NCBI GenBank assembly: GCA_002914805.1
Contig: JXTB01000180.1
Span: forward strand, 647,064 to 711,063
Length of the DNA: 64,000 nucleotides
Direction: 5' to 3'
From: Parasponia andersonii
Taxonomy: Eukaryota; Streptophyta; Magnoliopsida; Rosales; Cannabaceae
The notes below the pieces were generated by a model. That model made no database searches. It was not told the DNA's origin and saw only the letters and a program-made list of their open reading frames with translations. The translations under genes were made by a program, and so were the position numbers. Positions 26,061 through 37,724 of the stretch are shown in pieces. Each line of letters begins with the position of its first letter. Positions within the stretch are counted from its first letter, which is position 1.

Positions 26061-26225
26061 AGTTAAAAAAAATATATAAAATAAAATAAAATAGAAAAAG
26101 TAAAATAAGTGAAAAAGAAAAAAAAAAGGAACACAAAAAATCTAAAAAGGAGCAAAAAAACTAAAAGAAAAAATGAAAAATTTGGGAAAAAAATGAAAAA
26201 GAAAAAAAAAATGGAAAGAAAAACA

Positions 26226-26296
26226 ACTTGGAGGGATTCGAACCCCTTAAATTAAAAAAGTTGATAGCCAACAAACCACTAGACCATCCAGAGTCA
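26226..26296 (-). other. tRNA-like sequence with box A and box B (right flank of the array)
   Basis: On the minus strand 'tggtctagtgg' (box A, 26286-26276) and 'ggttcgaatcc' (box B, 26244-26234) have tRNA spacing. A four-pair T-arm (GGGG with CCCT around TTCGAAT) can form, and GTTG/CAAC could form an anticodon-like stem. The acceptor ends do not pair. It faces the similar sequence at 25003 across the tandem array. It is a tRNA-derived SINE head or pseudo-tRNA. Confidence 0.5.
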
Positions 26297-26299
26297 TTT

Positions 26300-27450
26300 A
26301 TTCCTCCTTCTTATTTTATAATTTGTGCGCTTGCATCCTTTTTTTTTTTTTTCTCTGACCGTATAAATGTAATTATTTTATACTTTTACTGTGTATAGCT
26401 TAATTTCCCCTTACTCAAAGGACCACTTTAATGGGACTCCACAACTAAAATTTCCAAGTATTTAACATTGAGAAAATTATATGAATAAGATTAAATTAGG
26501 AAAAAATGATTTTTATGTATTTTTTTAAATGATATTTTTATGAGTATCAAGTACTTCTTGATCATGAAAAAGCCATTATTTAGGACTTTATAATAGTCAA
26601 GAAGTTTTTAGTCATAGGTTATAATATACTTAGATTTCTAACACTTTTACTAATAAAAACCTAACAAAATTACAAAAATACAGAAGTCATACTTCTTTCG
26701 AATTTTTGTACAATTTTTATTAGAAAAATATCACTTTTAAAAAAATTCGAAAAATACTATTTTTAAAATGGTTACTAGTTACTAGTTTTTGAAACTGGTT
26801 ACCGATTATTAGTTTTCAGTTATATACTAGTTATAAATATCTTTAGTTATTAGTTATCAATTTCTGAAAATTGGAACTAGTTACTAGTTATTATTTTAAA
26901 AAATAGTATTTTTTTAAATATTTTTTTAAAATGATAATTTTTTAATAAAAACTGTACCACACCTTAAAAAACACTAACCACTGTATTTTTCAAATTTTTT
27001 TCTCAAAAATACCATATAATTTCTAATGTACTTAATATTGCTAAAAATAATATTTTTTAAATAATAAACAAAAAAGTCATGTTAGCCCAAGTTAATCCTA
27101 CCCATGTCCTAGTCTAACTAGCCATGTGGGAGTTCTTTTTTCATATGACGCGTTATATTCAACAATGGCTATTCGAGTTATTTATTAATAACAACCATGA
27201 AAAAACTTGCAAATAAAATATCATTGAATTTTTGGCTATTCCCATGGTAATGTGATTTATGATTAAAAAAAAGTTTTGTCATTGAAAATGTTTGTTAACG
27301 AATGAATTTAATAACAATTACTCGGCTGAGATATACTCGTGAGAAATCTTGAGAGACAGTACCGATCATTATCTCCTAATGAGTTTGTGCCTTCGGAACA
27401 ATGATCAATATTATAGTTTTGCCCTTAATATTATATATATATATATATGA
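26300..27450. other. Gene-free AT-rich stretch
   Basis: It contains an outlying patch of the 'gttactagttac' words of the array (about 26770-26900). I see no gene. Confidence 0.45.
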
Positions 27451-27676
27451 GCACCAATCTAGTAGGTATTTTTTTTTTTTACCTATATCAATTTGGCCAA
27501 TGAAAATTTAGCATTCACATTTTTTTATTGTAAAAAATAAAAGAGAGAAAGAGCATTAATGATGCACGTTTTTTCATGTATTCCATTATAGCCATTGGAT
27601 CACCATTGATCCAATAGCTAAAAAAAAAATACCTATCCATGGGTAAAGAAAAAAAAATACCTATTAGATTGGCAAC
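27451..27676. mobile_element. MITE with terminal inverted repeats
   Basis: The left end 'ccaatctagtaggtattttt' (27454 onward) is mirrored at the right end by 'aaaaaaatacctattagattgg' type sequence (about 27651-27672). It is flanked on both sides by TA-rich runs, suggesting insertion into (TA)n. It shares sequence with the copy at 4989-5300. An inner palindrome 'ttggatcaccattgatccaa' lies near 27596-27614. No coding capacity. Confidence 0.75.
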
Positions 27677-28039
27677 CTATATATACATATACATATATAT
27701 ATATATATATATGCTAGTTAATAATTTTTAGTTTAGTCTCAATTCTAGCTTCCAAGGTGGTCCCCACCCAGAATTTGGTACCAGGGACCACACCGACGTG
27801 TGCTGGCAAATCTCACTGAAGTCACTGGAAAATTTGGCCCAAACAAAGGTAGGCCCCCCTATTTGGTGAGGTCCTGACGTAGAGTTCGGGTCAGGAATCA
27901 GTAGTTTTAGAGAAAAGGATGTAGATAGGACTAATAGAGCTCTATATGACGTTTTTAAGATCGGTTTGTTAGATAAGATTTTTTGAGAGTAAAAAATGAG
28001 GCCTATAAGAGCTAAACGACTAAAAATGCCTCCAGCTTA

Positions 28040-29165
28040 ACTCTAAACATGAGCTTACTTAGATTTGACATCTCCACACTTTCCTATAGAATTAATCTTT
28101 CTCTAATCTCTCACCATTTTTCTTTCTTGTCTCTCCTATAGATAGAGTAACTAATGTGTCTAGTATGTGTAAATCTTGTTGTATGGTGATTGATAGTAAA
28201 GAAATACCTGTTGATTTAATTATATTGCCAATGAAACAATATGATGTAATACGCAGTATAGATTGATTATCCAAGTATCGAGCTATTATCAATTGTTATG
28301 ATAAACGAGTGACATTTTTTTCTGGATGATGGATAACCCATAATATGTCAAGCTCGAATGAATTCATTGAAACGAAGCTCTGTTCTGAAAGCCTGTTCGG
28401 GTGGGAGGAAGAAACTTGAGTGTTATAGGAACTTATTTACCATTAATGGCAAGATGAGAACTGATGATCAAGACCTATAGATATCGGTAGTGAGCGAATA
28501 TCCAAGGTATATCCAGAGGATTTACCAGGGCTACCACCAGATAGAGAGATCGAGTTCTGTATTGACCTTGTTTCTGGGGCTCAGCTAGTTTCTATTCCAG
28601 CCAACCACATGGCTCCTACAAAGATGAACGAATTAAGAGAATAGTTGGATAATTTGATAGCCAAGGGTTTCATTTGGAGTAATACTTCTCCTTGGGGTTA
28701 TGCTCCTATTTTGTTCACCAAGAAAGCTAACGATACTTTAAGGCTTTGTGTGGAGTACAGGAAGTTAAACTAGTTGGCAATAAAGAATAAGTTTCCTTTA
28801 CCAATGATTGACGAGCTATTTGATCAACTTGGTGATTAAAGATTCTTCTCTAAGATTGACTTGAGATCAGATTATCATAATTGAAGATAGGAGTGGAGAA
28901 TATACCAAAAATAATATTCAGAACTCGTTATAGTCACTTTGAGTTTCTGGTAATATCTTTTGGTTTGATGAATGTACCTGCAGCATTTATAGACCTCATG
29001 AATTATATTTTCAGGCCGTACTTAGATCATTTTATGGTTGTTTTTATTGATGATATCCTGGTGTATTCCAATCCTCAAGAAGATCATGCTAAACATTTGA
29101 GGATAATGTCAATAATTATTGCCAAGAGATCAAAATCTTATCCTATTTTCACTCTGGTATGGGTA
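28040..29165 (+). mobile_element. Ty3/gypsy fossil, protease-to-reverse-transcriptase part
   Basis: Plus-strand segments match a Ty3/gypsy pol: a protease-side segment, a segment reading GYAPILFTKKANDTLRLCVE, and a reverse-transcriptase core with [17 protein letters not shown] and the FIDDILVYS active-site box (28881-29207 frame). The GC-richer stretch before it (27740-28040) may belong to the same element. It looks broken, with several interruptions, and no LTR pair is visible. It is old and abuts an oppositely oriented gypsy piece. Confidence 0.85.
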
Positions 29166-30235
29166 AAGGCTATAGCAGTCCAGCTGGTCTCTGGTATTCA
29201 GCTTTGACTTGCTGACATGTCATGCACTTAGTTACAAAAGTAGCTACGTCATGCTTCATACCTTTTCACCAATATTGTCTCTTCAAATCATGGTACATCT
29301 TTGTACTACTAGGATATACTACAAATTTCGACTTTTGAGCTTTAATGAGAATGGTCTCACTAAGATGAGAATCATTAGTTATGGCTAGCTTGCCTCTGAA
29401 AAGCACAAATCCTTCTCTATTTGTACTCCAACCTTCTAATTGTTCATTATTTTCGAGTTGATTCTAGATCATTCTTAACTCTTGGTCTTGCCATTGACTT
29501 TGTTGCACTATCTCAAGAATTGTGGGCGTGACCATAACATTACTGAGATAAGTATCATTGCTAAACTCGAAGTACTGCAAGTTATAATCAACAATTGCCA
29601 TTGAGTTCTTCTAATCTTGAAAAATAAGTGCAGCTAATATATCATGAGGTTTTTTACTCAAAGTATCAGCTACAACATTGGCCTTGCCAAAATTGTATTG
29701 TAGTTCGAAGTCATAGTCTTCCATATTTTGAGGGCGAAAATTGCACTTCCAAATTTTGAGGGCGAAAGTTACTGCTACAAGTTCCAAGTCATGGGTAGGA
29801 TAGTTTCTTTCATGTGACTTTAACTGACGAGAAGCATATGCTACAACTCGACCATTTTGCATCAGAACACATCCCAATCCTATCTTCAAAGCATCAGTAT
29901 ACATAACATAAGGTTCATTACTCTCATGAACAGTAAGAACAGGTATAGTTGTCAAACTATACTTTAGTTTCCTGAAAGTTTCTTCACAATTACTATCCCA
30001 AACAAACTTGATATCTTTCCTGGTCAACCTTGTCAATGGTAATTCAACCTCGAGAAATTCAGAACAAAATGATAGTAGTAGCCTACTAAACTGAGGAAAC
30101 TTCGTATCTCTGTCATATTTTTTAATTTTTCCCACTTTAGAACGGCTTCTACTTTAGTAGGATCGACTTAGATACCTTCTTGAGAAATTATATGCTCAAG
30201 AATTTAATTTCTGACATCCAGAAATCACATTGTGG
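29166..30235 (-). mobile_element. Ty3/gypsy fossil, RNase H and integrase-side part, opposite strand
   Basis: The minus-strand frame 30135-29611 encodes an RNase H-like domain with [20 protein letters not shown] and [13 protein letters not shown]. Further along the minus strand (about 29600-29170) come an integrase zinc-binding-like segment and a [10 protein letters not shown]-type stretch. It belongs to the same broad family as the plus-strand piece before it, but in inverted orientation, so either two elements or a rearranged one. It looks broken, with a few interruptions; no LTRs identified. Confidence 0.85.
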
Positions 30236-30849
30236 AGAGAGAAAGAGAGAGGAACATTTAATACTTCACTTACCATTTTCACTTTTGGCTAAAGAGTAAG
30301 CTTGAAAATCGTTTTTTTTTTCTCTATCTACTTCTCTTTTTTAATCCTAAAAAAGTTACTATATCATCATAGTCCTAAAAATGTCAAACGGAGCTCTGCT
30401 TATCCATATCCTTTTCCCGTTATTCGATTGTGCTTTCCCACCGGGTCGCGAACCGGTAGCAGGGTAACCTAATAAGGGTTAAAAAATTCAGATACCTCTT
30501 TTCCCCTTTCTCTGTTGATTGGTTTGAATAGATTCATCAAATTCATACGAACATTAAACCAAAAAAACGAAAATACAAGAAGCAGACTAACATATTTACA
30601 TAATAAGCAAATTATTAAAGAAAAGAAAACCATTGGTACTTATAAGCCAGATTTAGACGATTTGGGCTCAAACTATCCGTCAAAAACCAAATATTTACGA
30701 GCCATAATAAGCAAAATCATAACATTTTTAGGTTTGAGGAGTAACAAGATTAAGTGTTTGAGAAAAGTGTTTGCTGAAATGGCTCAATAATCGCATAGCC
30801 ATTACTTGTATTCAATTTATATTAATCTGTACAAAGATGAATTAAGCTC
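30236..30849. other. Spacer with one unexplained 91-codon open frame
   Basis: A plus-strand frame at 30515-30790 is lysine-rich and resembles no family I know. It has no promoter or splice context, and both neighbours are retroelement debris, so I do not call it a gene. A small GC-rich patch with 'accgggtcgcgaaccggt' (about 30440-30457) is partly palindromic. Confidence 0.4.
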
Positions 30850-31335
30850 CAGTAACTAAATTACAAACAGATTACACAAATAACGGAACTAATTACAAAA
30901 TATCCTCACTGTTTTGACAGCTAAGCTTGACTCAGCTAGCTTCCAGAAGCTTCTTCAATAGGCCCTCTCAAGCGACACGGGGAGTAATCCAAAAGAGAGC
31001 TTGTGACAAAGAAATTGAAACCTTGGTTGAGACAAAGGTTTAGAAAAGATATCAGCATTTTGTTCTTCTGTAGGAATGTAGCGAACATTTACTCTTATAG
31101 CTGCAACTTTTTCACGAATGTAACGCACATCTATTTCAATATGCCTAGTCCGTGAGCGAAAAACAGGATTGGAAGCCAAAAACTTAGCACCAGTATTATT
31201 ACACCAAAGTAGTGCTGGTTGTTGGACTGAGATACCAAGTTCTTTAAGAAGAGTCTCAAGGCAAACAAGTTCAGTTGCAGCTGAAGCAAGAGATCTATAT
31301 TCAGCTTCAGTGCTCTAGCGAGCTACGACATGCGG
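30850..31335 (-). mobile_element. Ty1/copia fossil, RNase H C-terminal end plus possible LTR
   Basis: The minus-strand frame 31179-30955 has the typical copia C-terminus RHIEIDVRYIREKV and ADIFSKPLSQPRFQF. Upstream (31335-31180) lies the RNase H stretch with a LETLLKELGI- and LLWCNNTGA-type sequence. After the stop, about 30955-30850 may be the start of a 3' LTR. Only the last part of pol remains, so the element is broken. It lies where the 3' end of the neighbouring WD40 gene should be. Confidence 0.88.
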
Positions 31336-31399
31336 ACTACATAGCCAAATCTCAAATCTCAGCAGAAGTGTGACAGCGGACTACATAGCCAAGCATCAA

Positions 31400-31890
31400 T
31401 TCGGTGATGGACGGCATTAACTACATAGAAATTTATAGATCCAAACTCCACCACTAACCAAAAAGGGCACCATATCCAGTGCTGGGCAGATGAAATGATG
31501 AGAAAATACAAGTAACATCCATAAACTTGTGTTTTGTCAAATGGTATTACTGTGGTAGTTATTAAACCTATCTTTGATTTCTAGACAGTGATGTTGCATA
31601 TCTATCATGTGGATATGAAACATCAATGTCTAGATACAGAGAGATAAGTTAGCACATAACTACATACAAATTCATAGATCACCAAATTCCACTACCAATC
31701 AAACACAAGCACCATATCCAGTCTGGGCAGATGAAATGATGAAACAAGGTGAGTAACATCCATAAACTTGTTTGTCAACGGTACAGTTATCTTGATTTCT
31801 TTTAGCAAAACAAAAACAAAAACAAAAACAAAACAACCTTGTCTCGATTTCTGGACATAGATGTTAAATATCCAGTGTGTAGTGGCAGAG
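31400..31890. repeat. Two-copy tandem duplication of about 250 bp
   Basis: 'aactacatagaaatttatag' to the 'ttgatttctagacagtgatg' region (about 31419-31640) is repeated as 'aactacatacaaattcatag' to 'tcgatttctggacatagatg' (about 31660-31870). Shared words include 'ccatatccag.gctgggcag', 'atgaaatgatga' and 'aacatccataaacttgt'. It lies just beyond the last visible exon of the WD40 pseudogene, so it is probably duplicated intron sequence. Confidence 0.75.
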
Positions 31891-33474
31891 AGTTACCAAT
31901 GAACGATCCAAACTATACATCAGAACTTTGTCATCCGCAGATCCAGAGATACCACCATTGCATGAACCATCAAGGCATAGGCTTAGAACTGCAAATATCA
32001 CACAATTATCACGCTCTTTTCTATTAGAGAATGACGACTAGTATGAGGTAATTCTGTAAATGTTGTCTTCCACACCTGGTTCTGCATGGAACTTAAGAGA
32101 AGTCACTTGAAACCCGGGATTTCTTATATCCCACCAGAGCATGGAACCATCCTCATAGCTGCAACACGTCAAAATAAAGAAACACAACCACACTCCTTAA
32201 AGTGGACAAATTTTTTGACGAAGCACAATGCTCTGGCCATGGATTTCAATTCTAGAAACCCAATGCATGGCAACCTCACTTGAATAATCATTATCTATAA
32301 ATTGTCATCAACAGTACTAAACTTCATATACCATGAAGGCAATAACTGATCTAGCTTAACAAGACAATCCCCCGACGAATGTACAAAAAATATGGACTTG
32401 AAAAGAATGTAAATTGATGGCCCTAACTGACAACCAGGATAAAATTTGATGATAGAAAAAGCCAACTCATTCACGAGCTCAGAAAGTAGATATCAACCAA
32501 TCATCTAAGTTCATATATCAACAAAAGATAACGCCTCAATGTATGCAACAAAAGTCACAAATTTTAATGAGAAAATGGCCAGTTTCATGAAAGCCTCAAG
32601 GAAAAGTAAGAGATGTACCCAGCCAAGACATTTATAAATCCTTGTGATTCAGATGGAATAAATGCCTGAACAGCCATGCACATTCCTGCAAGAAACACTC
32701 AGATGTCAAAGCAAATGAAGCAAATTTGTAGAATAATTCCATTCCAATACTGAGTCAACAGTCATAAAAAATTAAAAAATTACCTCTTTCCTTGGCAGAA
32801 AAATTTGGTGAGCCATCAACACAGTTTTGAGGTAGCCGCATAATTCTTTCTGCAGTATTTAGATCCCAAATTTCAACCTATCTGTGTCAATCCATAAAGA
32901 ATCAACAATGAGGAAACATAACCTATACGCCCAAAAAAAAAAAAGAAAAAAAAAAGAGAAAAAACCTCATTAAAAAGTTAACTGTTGACCTCAGAAGGCT
33001 GCTCCCCTGCAATAGTCACGCATTTAGGTTCATCAACGTTTGTATATCCTGCATCGATAAGAAAAATTTAGTTCATAATTATTCTAAACAAAAATTGTTT
33101 GAAACAACAAAATCCATATATGAATAACCAAACATCCAAAGTACATGATATAACCACTGCCATTGAGTTGCATTAGTACCAGGGCAATTCTAATACCAAT
33201 AAATGCCACTAGACAATATAGAAACAAGGGTCCAAATCACATAAAGAACTATTATCATCAAATTCGTATCTTAGCAAAACCTTGAGAGTTGTCGGGATGG
33301 TCTGTCCGATTTGCTTGACCTTGTTCTTGGGTGTCATCCAGAAGCTGCATTGAACAAGCATGATGCTTCTTCACCAGTGATAGATTGCAAAAGTGGCAAG
33401 AATTTGTCATGATTGTAAGTTGGGGACTCCTGCAAAGTACGTCCTTTTGGACTCATTATTTATATTATTAATGC

Positions 33475-33668
33475 CATGTATATATCCGTAAAAGGAATGA
33501 ATGGAAATGGAACGGAGGGGAAAGGAAATGGAGAGGAATAAGAAATAATGAGTGGCGAAGGCTATGATTCCTTTCTATGTGTTTATATACCAATAAGTTA
33601 TATATGAAGGGGAATCCCATTTCCCTTTTCCATTCTCATTCTCTTTCCTCTCTATTACCAATTAGTAA
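33475..33668. mobile_element. Small inverted-repeat element in a WD40-pseudogene intron
   Basis: The purine-rich left part ('aaaggaatgaatggaaatgg', 33490 onward, and 'ggggaaaggaaatggag') is mirrored by a pyrimidine-rich right part ('atttcccttttccattctca', about 33630, 'ctttcctctctattacc'). It is MITE-like, with no coding capacity. The intron around it also duplicates 'gggactcct.caaa..acg.ccttt' (33423 and 34143). Confidence 0.55.
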
Positions 33669-33782
33669 ACATGCAAAGTACAAATTCTAGTGAGTCCTTA
33701 CTCCTCAGTGCCAATTTTGGTGTAAGCTCAAATTCTGACCGCGTATCTATTTAACTGGCTATAGCAAGTTTAAAAACAAGAT

Positions 33783-34100
33783 GAACAATTGATCTGAGCT
33801 ATGGCTGACTCTAGTCCCTTTTCTTGGTCACCCGTTTTTAATTTTATTTTAATCTCTTCGTACTTCTCTCTTTATCATACGAACGAAACGATCCAAAATT
33901 GCATAGGTAACTTCTTAGTCATGCCCACTTGTTCATATACAAATAAACACATATCAAAACAGAACAAGTGGTGAATCCATGCAATTCTGGATCATTTCGT
34001 TCGGATGGTATAAAGAAGAGTACGAAGAGATTAAAATAAAATTGAAAAAGAGCAACCAAAAAGATGGGCTAGAGCCAGCCATGGCTTAGTTCAATTGTTC
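33783..34100. mobile_element. Fold-back MITE with ~140-bp arms in the same intron
   Basis: Left 'gaacaattgatctgagct' (33783) pairs with right 'agttcaattgttc' (34088-34100). Left 'aattttattttaatctcttcgtac' area (33840-33862) pairs with right 'gtacgaagagattaaaataaaatt' area (34020-34043). Left 'acgaacgaaacgatccaaaattgcat' area pairs with right 'atgcaattctggatcatttcgttcgg' area. The ends are clear on both sides. There is no coding capacity. Confidence 0.8.
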
Positions 34101-34723
34101 TTCCAGACTCCAGTTTTTCCACAGAAAGTGCTCACCGGATTAGGGACTCCTGAAAGCACGCCCTTTTAGCCCCATCATGTACACTATTAAATAATCCCCA
34201 CACATAGTTATTATCGAGAAACATAGCAACTCACCTGGATAGACCTCCATCTTGTATAACCCAACACTTTGACGGTTTCATCCCTTCCCTGGCTAAATAC
34301 AAAACTCCATTACGTTCTTAAACAAAATTATCAATTTTAAATCCATAATGCATCGACCAATTTTCTTTCTGAAAACATATATTACCATGTTAAAAATCAC
34401 CTAATAACTTTGTTGATCCCAATTGAAGAACTACTAGCAATAGAAATAGCTCCATGGGCCGCACTATGCACCCTGAAATTAAACTTTAAAAACTAATAAC
34501 CACAAAATCATGAAAAAAAAAAAAAAAAGTAATTATCTCAATTATATGTTTTAGAGTACCATGCTGACGAAATTGTTCGATGCTGGGACGTATCCAAATC
34601 CTCCGCAACTCACCATCTGCGGAGCTAAACCGAGAAACAAAAGAGGAAAACATTGAGTTTATAAAAATATATATAGGGGGATAAATTGAAGACAAAACAA
34701 AATACAATACAGAGGCAAAAATG

Positions 34724-34724
<1 letters not shown>

Positions 34725-34798
<74 letters not shown>
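34725..34798. repeat. Long poly(A) tract (about 70 bases, two interruptions)
   Basis: The tract lies in intron 1 of the DSE1-like pseudogene, so it is poly(T) on the gene strand. It could be an expanded homopolymer, a retroposed poly(A) tail, or partly an assembly artefact. Confidence 0.9.
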
Positions 34799-34800
<2 letters not shown>

Positions 34801-35099
34801 CTACCCGGTGAATAAGATAGGGTTAGATGGATGAAAAGAAAGGTCCATGACAGAGGCGCGGTGACCTCTGAGGACTGCTATGGGTTCAGGTAGTAGTCTC
34901 TTCTTGCTCATTCTTCACTCTCACTCTTTCTACCTCAGTGTGATGGAGGAGGTACTTCTTCGCTCTTCTTTTAAATCTGAAAATTTGTTTGGTATAAATA
35001 TTTTTGAATAGTTTTCAAATTTGAAAATAAAGAAATTGTGTTTGATCCAACATTTTTGAAAACAATTTCAAATTTTTTTCATTTTAATTATTTTAATTA

Positions 35100-36590
35100 A
35101 AAGTAAAGGTTTTAAGTATACACACATTTTATTCATAATTTTATTAATACCATCATAAAACAAAATAATACACTACAATACCTTAATCAATACCATATTA
35201 AATCAACGCAAAAGAATGCAATTCCTAAATGCTATCATAAAAAGAAAAAGAAAGTGGAAGTTACGAAAAGTACTGGAAGAAATTGTCAAAAAGCATATTG
35301 ATGCAAGAGCATATTTGCAGTCCATTGTCGTTTCCAACTATAATTGTCGTTTTTCAGTAAGTGCTTAAAACTGCTTGTATTGTTGTAGTTAGTCTTGTTA
35401 GATTGTTGTTTTATTCCTTCTAGTGTTAAACGCACTGTTTTAATGTAAAGGGCCATTAAGATCGGTTTCAAGAGCCTTGAGAATGGCAGACTTGAATATT
35501 GAGATTTAGAAAGTTTACAGAGCTTGGCTCTTCTATCCCCTTCAGCCATGGATTTTGGTTTGCTAATCCTTTCAGCTGCATCATTTGGTATCAGTAGCCA
35601 AGGTTTTTCTCCTTTTTAAGTGTTGATAGTTTTGGTCGGCTATTGGAGTCGCTTCGACGTCGAAGAACTTAGAGTGGAGATCCTTTGGATGGATCGACAA
35701 CCCCAACGGAACCGAGGCGATGGATTTGGCTCTCATTTGGAAGGAATCGAAGATCAACGGGTACAAGGCGCTACTAAGTTTTAGGACGATCGTGGCCGTC
35801 GATTTCACGATAGGAGGGGCTGGACCCAACCCCCAGCAGCAATCCTAAAGTTGAAGCTCATATTTTTGACAACTTCGATTATACAGCTTCCAATTTCAGA
35901 GATGTGCAACCGCAAGTAAATGGTCGGTCAAATTTTTGGAGATTCAATCTACCATAGCCAACAAAGATATACTTAAGAATTCCTAGTTTTGATGGATTTT
36001 GTGAATGGATGAATTTTTGGAGTGGGTTAGAAGGGTAGATGAATTTTTTGAATTTCTTAGTGGCTAAAAAGTTCAAAGGATATATGACTCATTGGTAGGA
36101 ACGAATACAAAATCAAAGAATAAATCATAAAATTAAGATGAGAATCAAAATTAAGGAAAAATTTCTACCATCTGATTATGAGAATACATTGCAAACTAAT
36201 TGTTTACCAAGTGATAATAGCCTCAAGAGAAATCTTGCGGGAGAAATGGTGTTTAAAAGAAAAAGATAGTTTGTCCAAAAGACTTGAACACCAAAACAAG
36301 AAAACTTGTGGCATTGGGATTGGATTTATTTTGAAGAATGAAAGACAAATTAGTCAATGTCCTTCTAAGGTTGAACTTGAGTATGTTGAAAAAAACTTTT
36401 GAAGAAGTGGTTGGAGAAGAACATGAGATGGTAGTTGATTATTTAGAAAATCATCTCTATCTTCCTTTGGACAAGTGGGTTTTATTTTCTGAATTCAAAG
36501 TGGCGGAATTGGGTTTAATCGACAACAAAATCTCTGACCTTACTCCCGGAATTTGTGATGTAGAAAGTGAAATGGCATAAGGATCTTTTT
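35100..36590 (+). mobile_element. Ty3/gypsy fossil: 5' LTR end, primer-binding site, gag part
   Basis: 'tttggtatcagtagcc' at 35584-35599 resembles the initiator-Met primer-binding site (TGGTATCAGAGC) of plant Ty3/gypsy elements. The ~450 bases before it look like an LTR whose left end I cannot fix. After it, plus-strand segments read as a gypsy gag N-terminal region and a gag domain with a KEKFLPSDYENTLQTNCLPS-type stretch (about 36150-36210). It looks broken, with several interruptions. No pol follows. Confidence 0.6.
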
Positions 36591-36599
36591 CAATTTGAA

Positions 36600-36692
36600 A
36601 AAGAGAAGAAAGAAGGTGTTCGTGGTAATTTTTAAACTTTGAAAATGTATGCTTATATGTATGTTACTCAAAGATTAGAAAGAAAAGCTGGG

Positions 36693-36735
<43 letters not shown>

Positions 36736-37720
36736 GCAGATAGCTAGAATAATTAGGAAATATAAATACAACTTGATAACTAAAGGAATTAATACAAATA
36801 TAGGAGCTGAAAATTAAATATAACAGTACAAAAAGTAAATTGATATATTAGAGAAATTTAACACAAAATTACCACAAACATAGTGTATGGGGCCTTTGAA
36901 TGGCTCAATTTTTATAAAGTTCTTTAAGAAGAATTTTTAGAAGAGACGTATATGAATCTAATGAAAATAAGATTGATAAAATGTTACTTTTTACAAGCTG
37001 ACAAAAAATTAGATCATGCTTATTATGAGCTTAAGTATATAAAGCATAACATATAAACCCTTAGTGATCAAACTAAAGATGTATATGCATGATTAGTTAA
37101 TATTTTAAACATATACATAGGATAAAACAATATTTTAAGTAAAAAGAAAAATGAAAACTTAGCCTAAATAAAGCTAAGTAAATAAGAAGTAAAAAAAATT
37201 ATAATGGTTCTATCGCAAAAAAGATAAGCATACATTCATTATTCTTCACTAATTTCTGGAGAATTACAAGAGGATCTTTAAGTCTTAAGGTGAGAGCAGA
37301 GAAAGAATTACAGAGAATGTATAATAAAGTGATTGTGTCATGATTAGTAATGAGATTGAGTCTCTTTTATATAGGTAAAGGTAACTTATTATTTCTCAAC
37401 TGTGACAACAGGAAAGTACATAATCAGAAAATATAATTCCAGGTAATAATACAAAATTAGGTAGTAACTAATAAATGAATTGCTTATTCTCTACCCAGAA
37501 GCATGTTTCATTTTCTCACAAATTACCTATTTGGAGAAAATTGATATAGTTTTCTTTTTTTTGATGGCACACATTATTCATCCGGAGAAGGTCGCACTTC
37601 GATCAGAAAAGCACACATGCGACCTAACGCAATGAACTTGTTCGTTGACTTCATTTTCCTTGTGTTGACTAATGATGTAAATCTAAGATCGCATAACAAT
37701 AATCACGCCCCTAAAAGTCG
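36600..37720. other. Gene-free AT-rich stretch
   Basis: It contains a (TA)n microsatellite at 36693-36732. I see no coding frame and no recognisable element; the 37200-37520 part has LTR-like texture only. Confidence 0.4.
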
Positions 37721-37724
37721 ACTA

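Larger units (their letters stand above)
31897..34911 (-). pseudogene. DSE1: DSE1/TANMEI-like WD40-repeat protein, decayed and 3'-truncated
   Basis: Ten exon-like blocks on the minus strand: 34911-34805, 34624-34560, 34472-34401, 34292-34235, 33429-33281, 33048-32990, 32877-32784, 32685-32619, 32158-32076 and 31988-31897. The order of words follows plant DSE1 (ASTRA-associated protein 1 family): [84 protein letters not shown]1 is a WD40 protein needed for embryo development and plasmodesmal gating in Arabidopsis. Blocks 5-10 join in frame. Block 2 (near 34595, a net +2 against the expected GELRIWDT) and block 4 (near 34270, an extra A before TGTTGG) appear frameshifted. The C-terminal WD repeats are missing; a copia fragment stands there instead. 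Sequence error is an alternative for the two shifts but not for the lost end. Confidence 0.75.

Noticed and set aside
30515-30790. 91-codon plus-strand frame as a gene
   Set aside because: There is no recognisable family and no promoter or splice context, and it lies between retroelement fragments.
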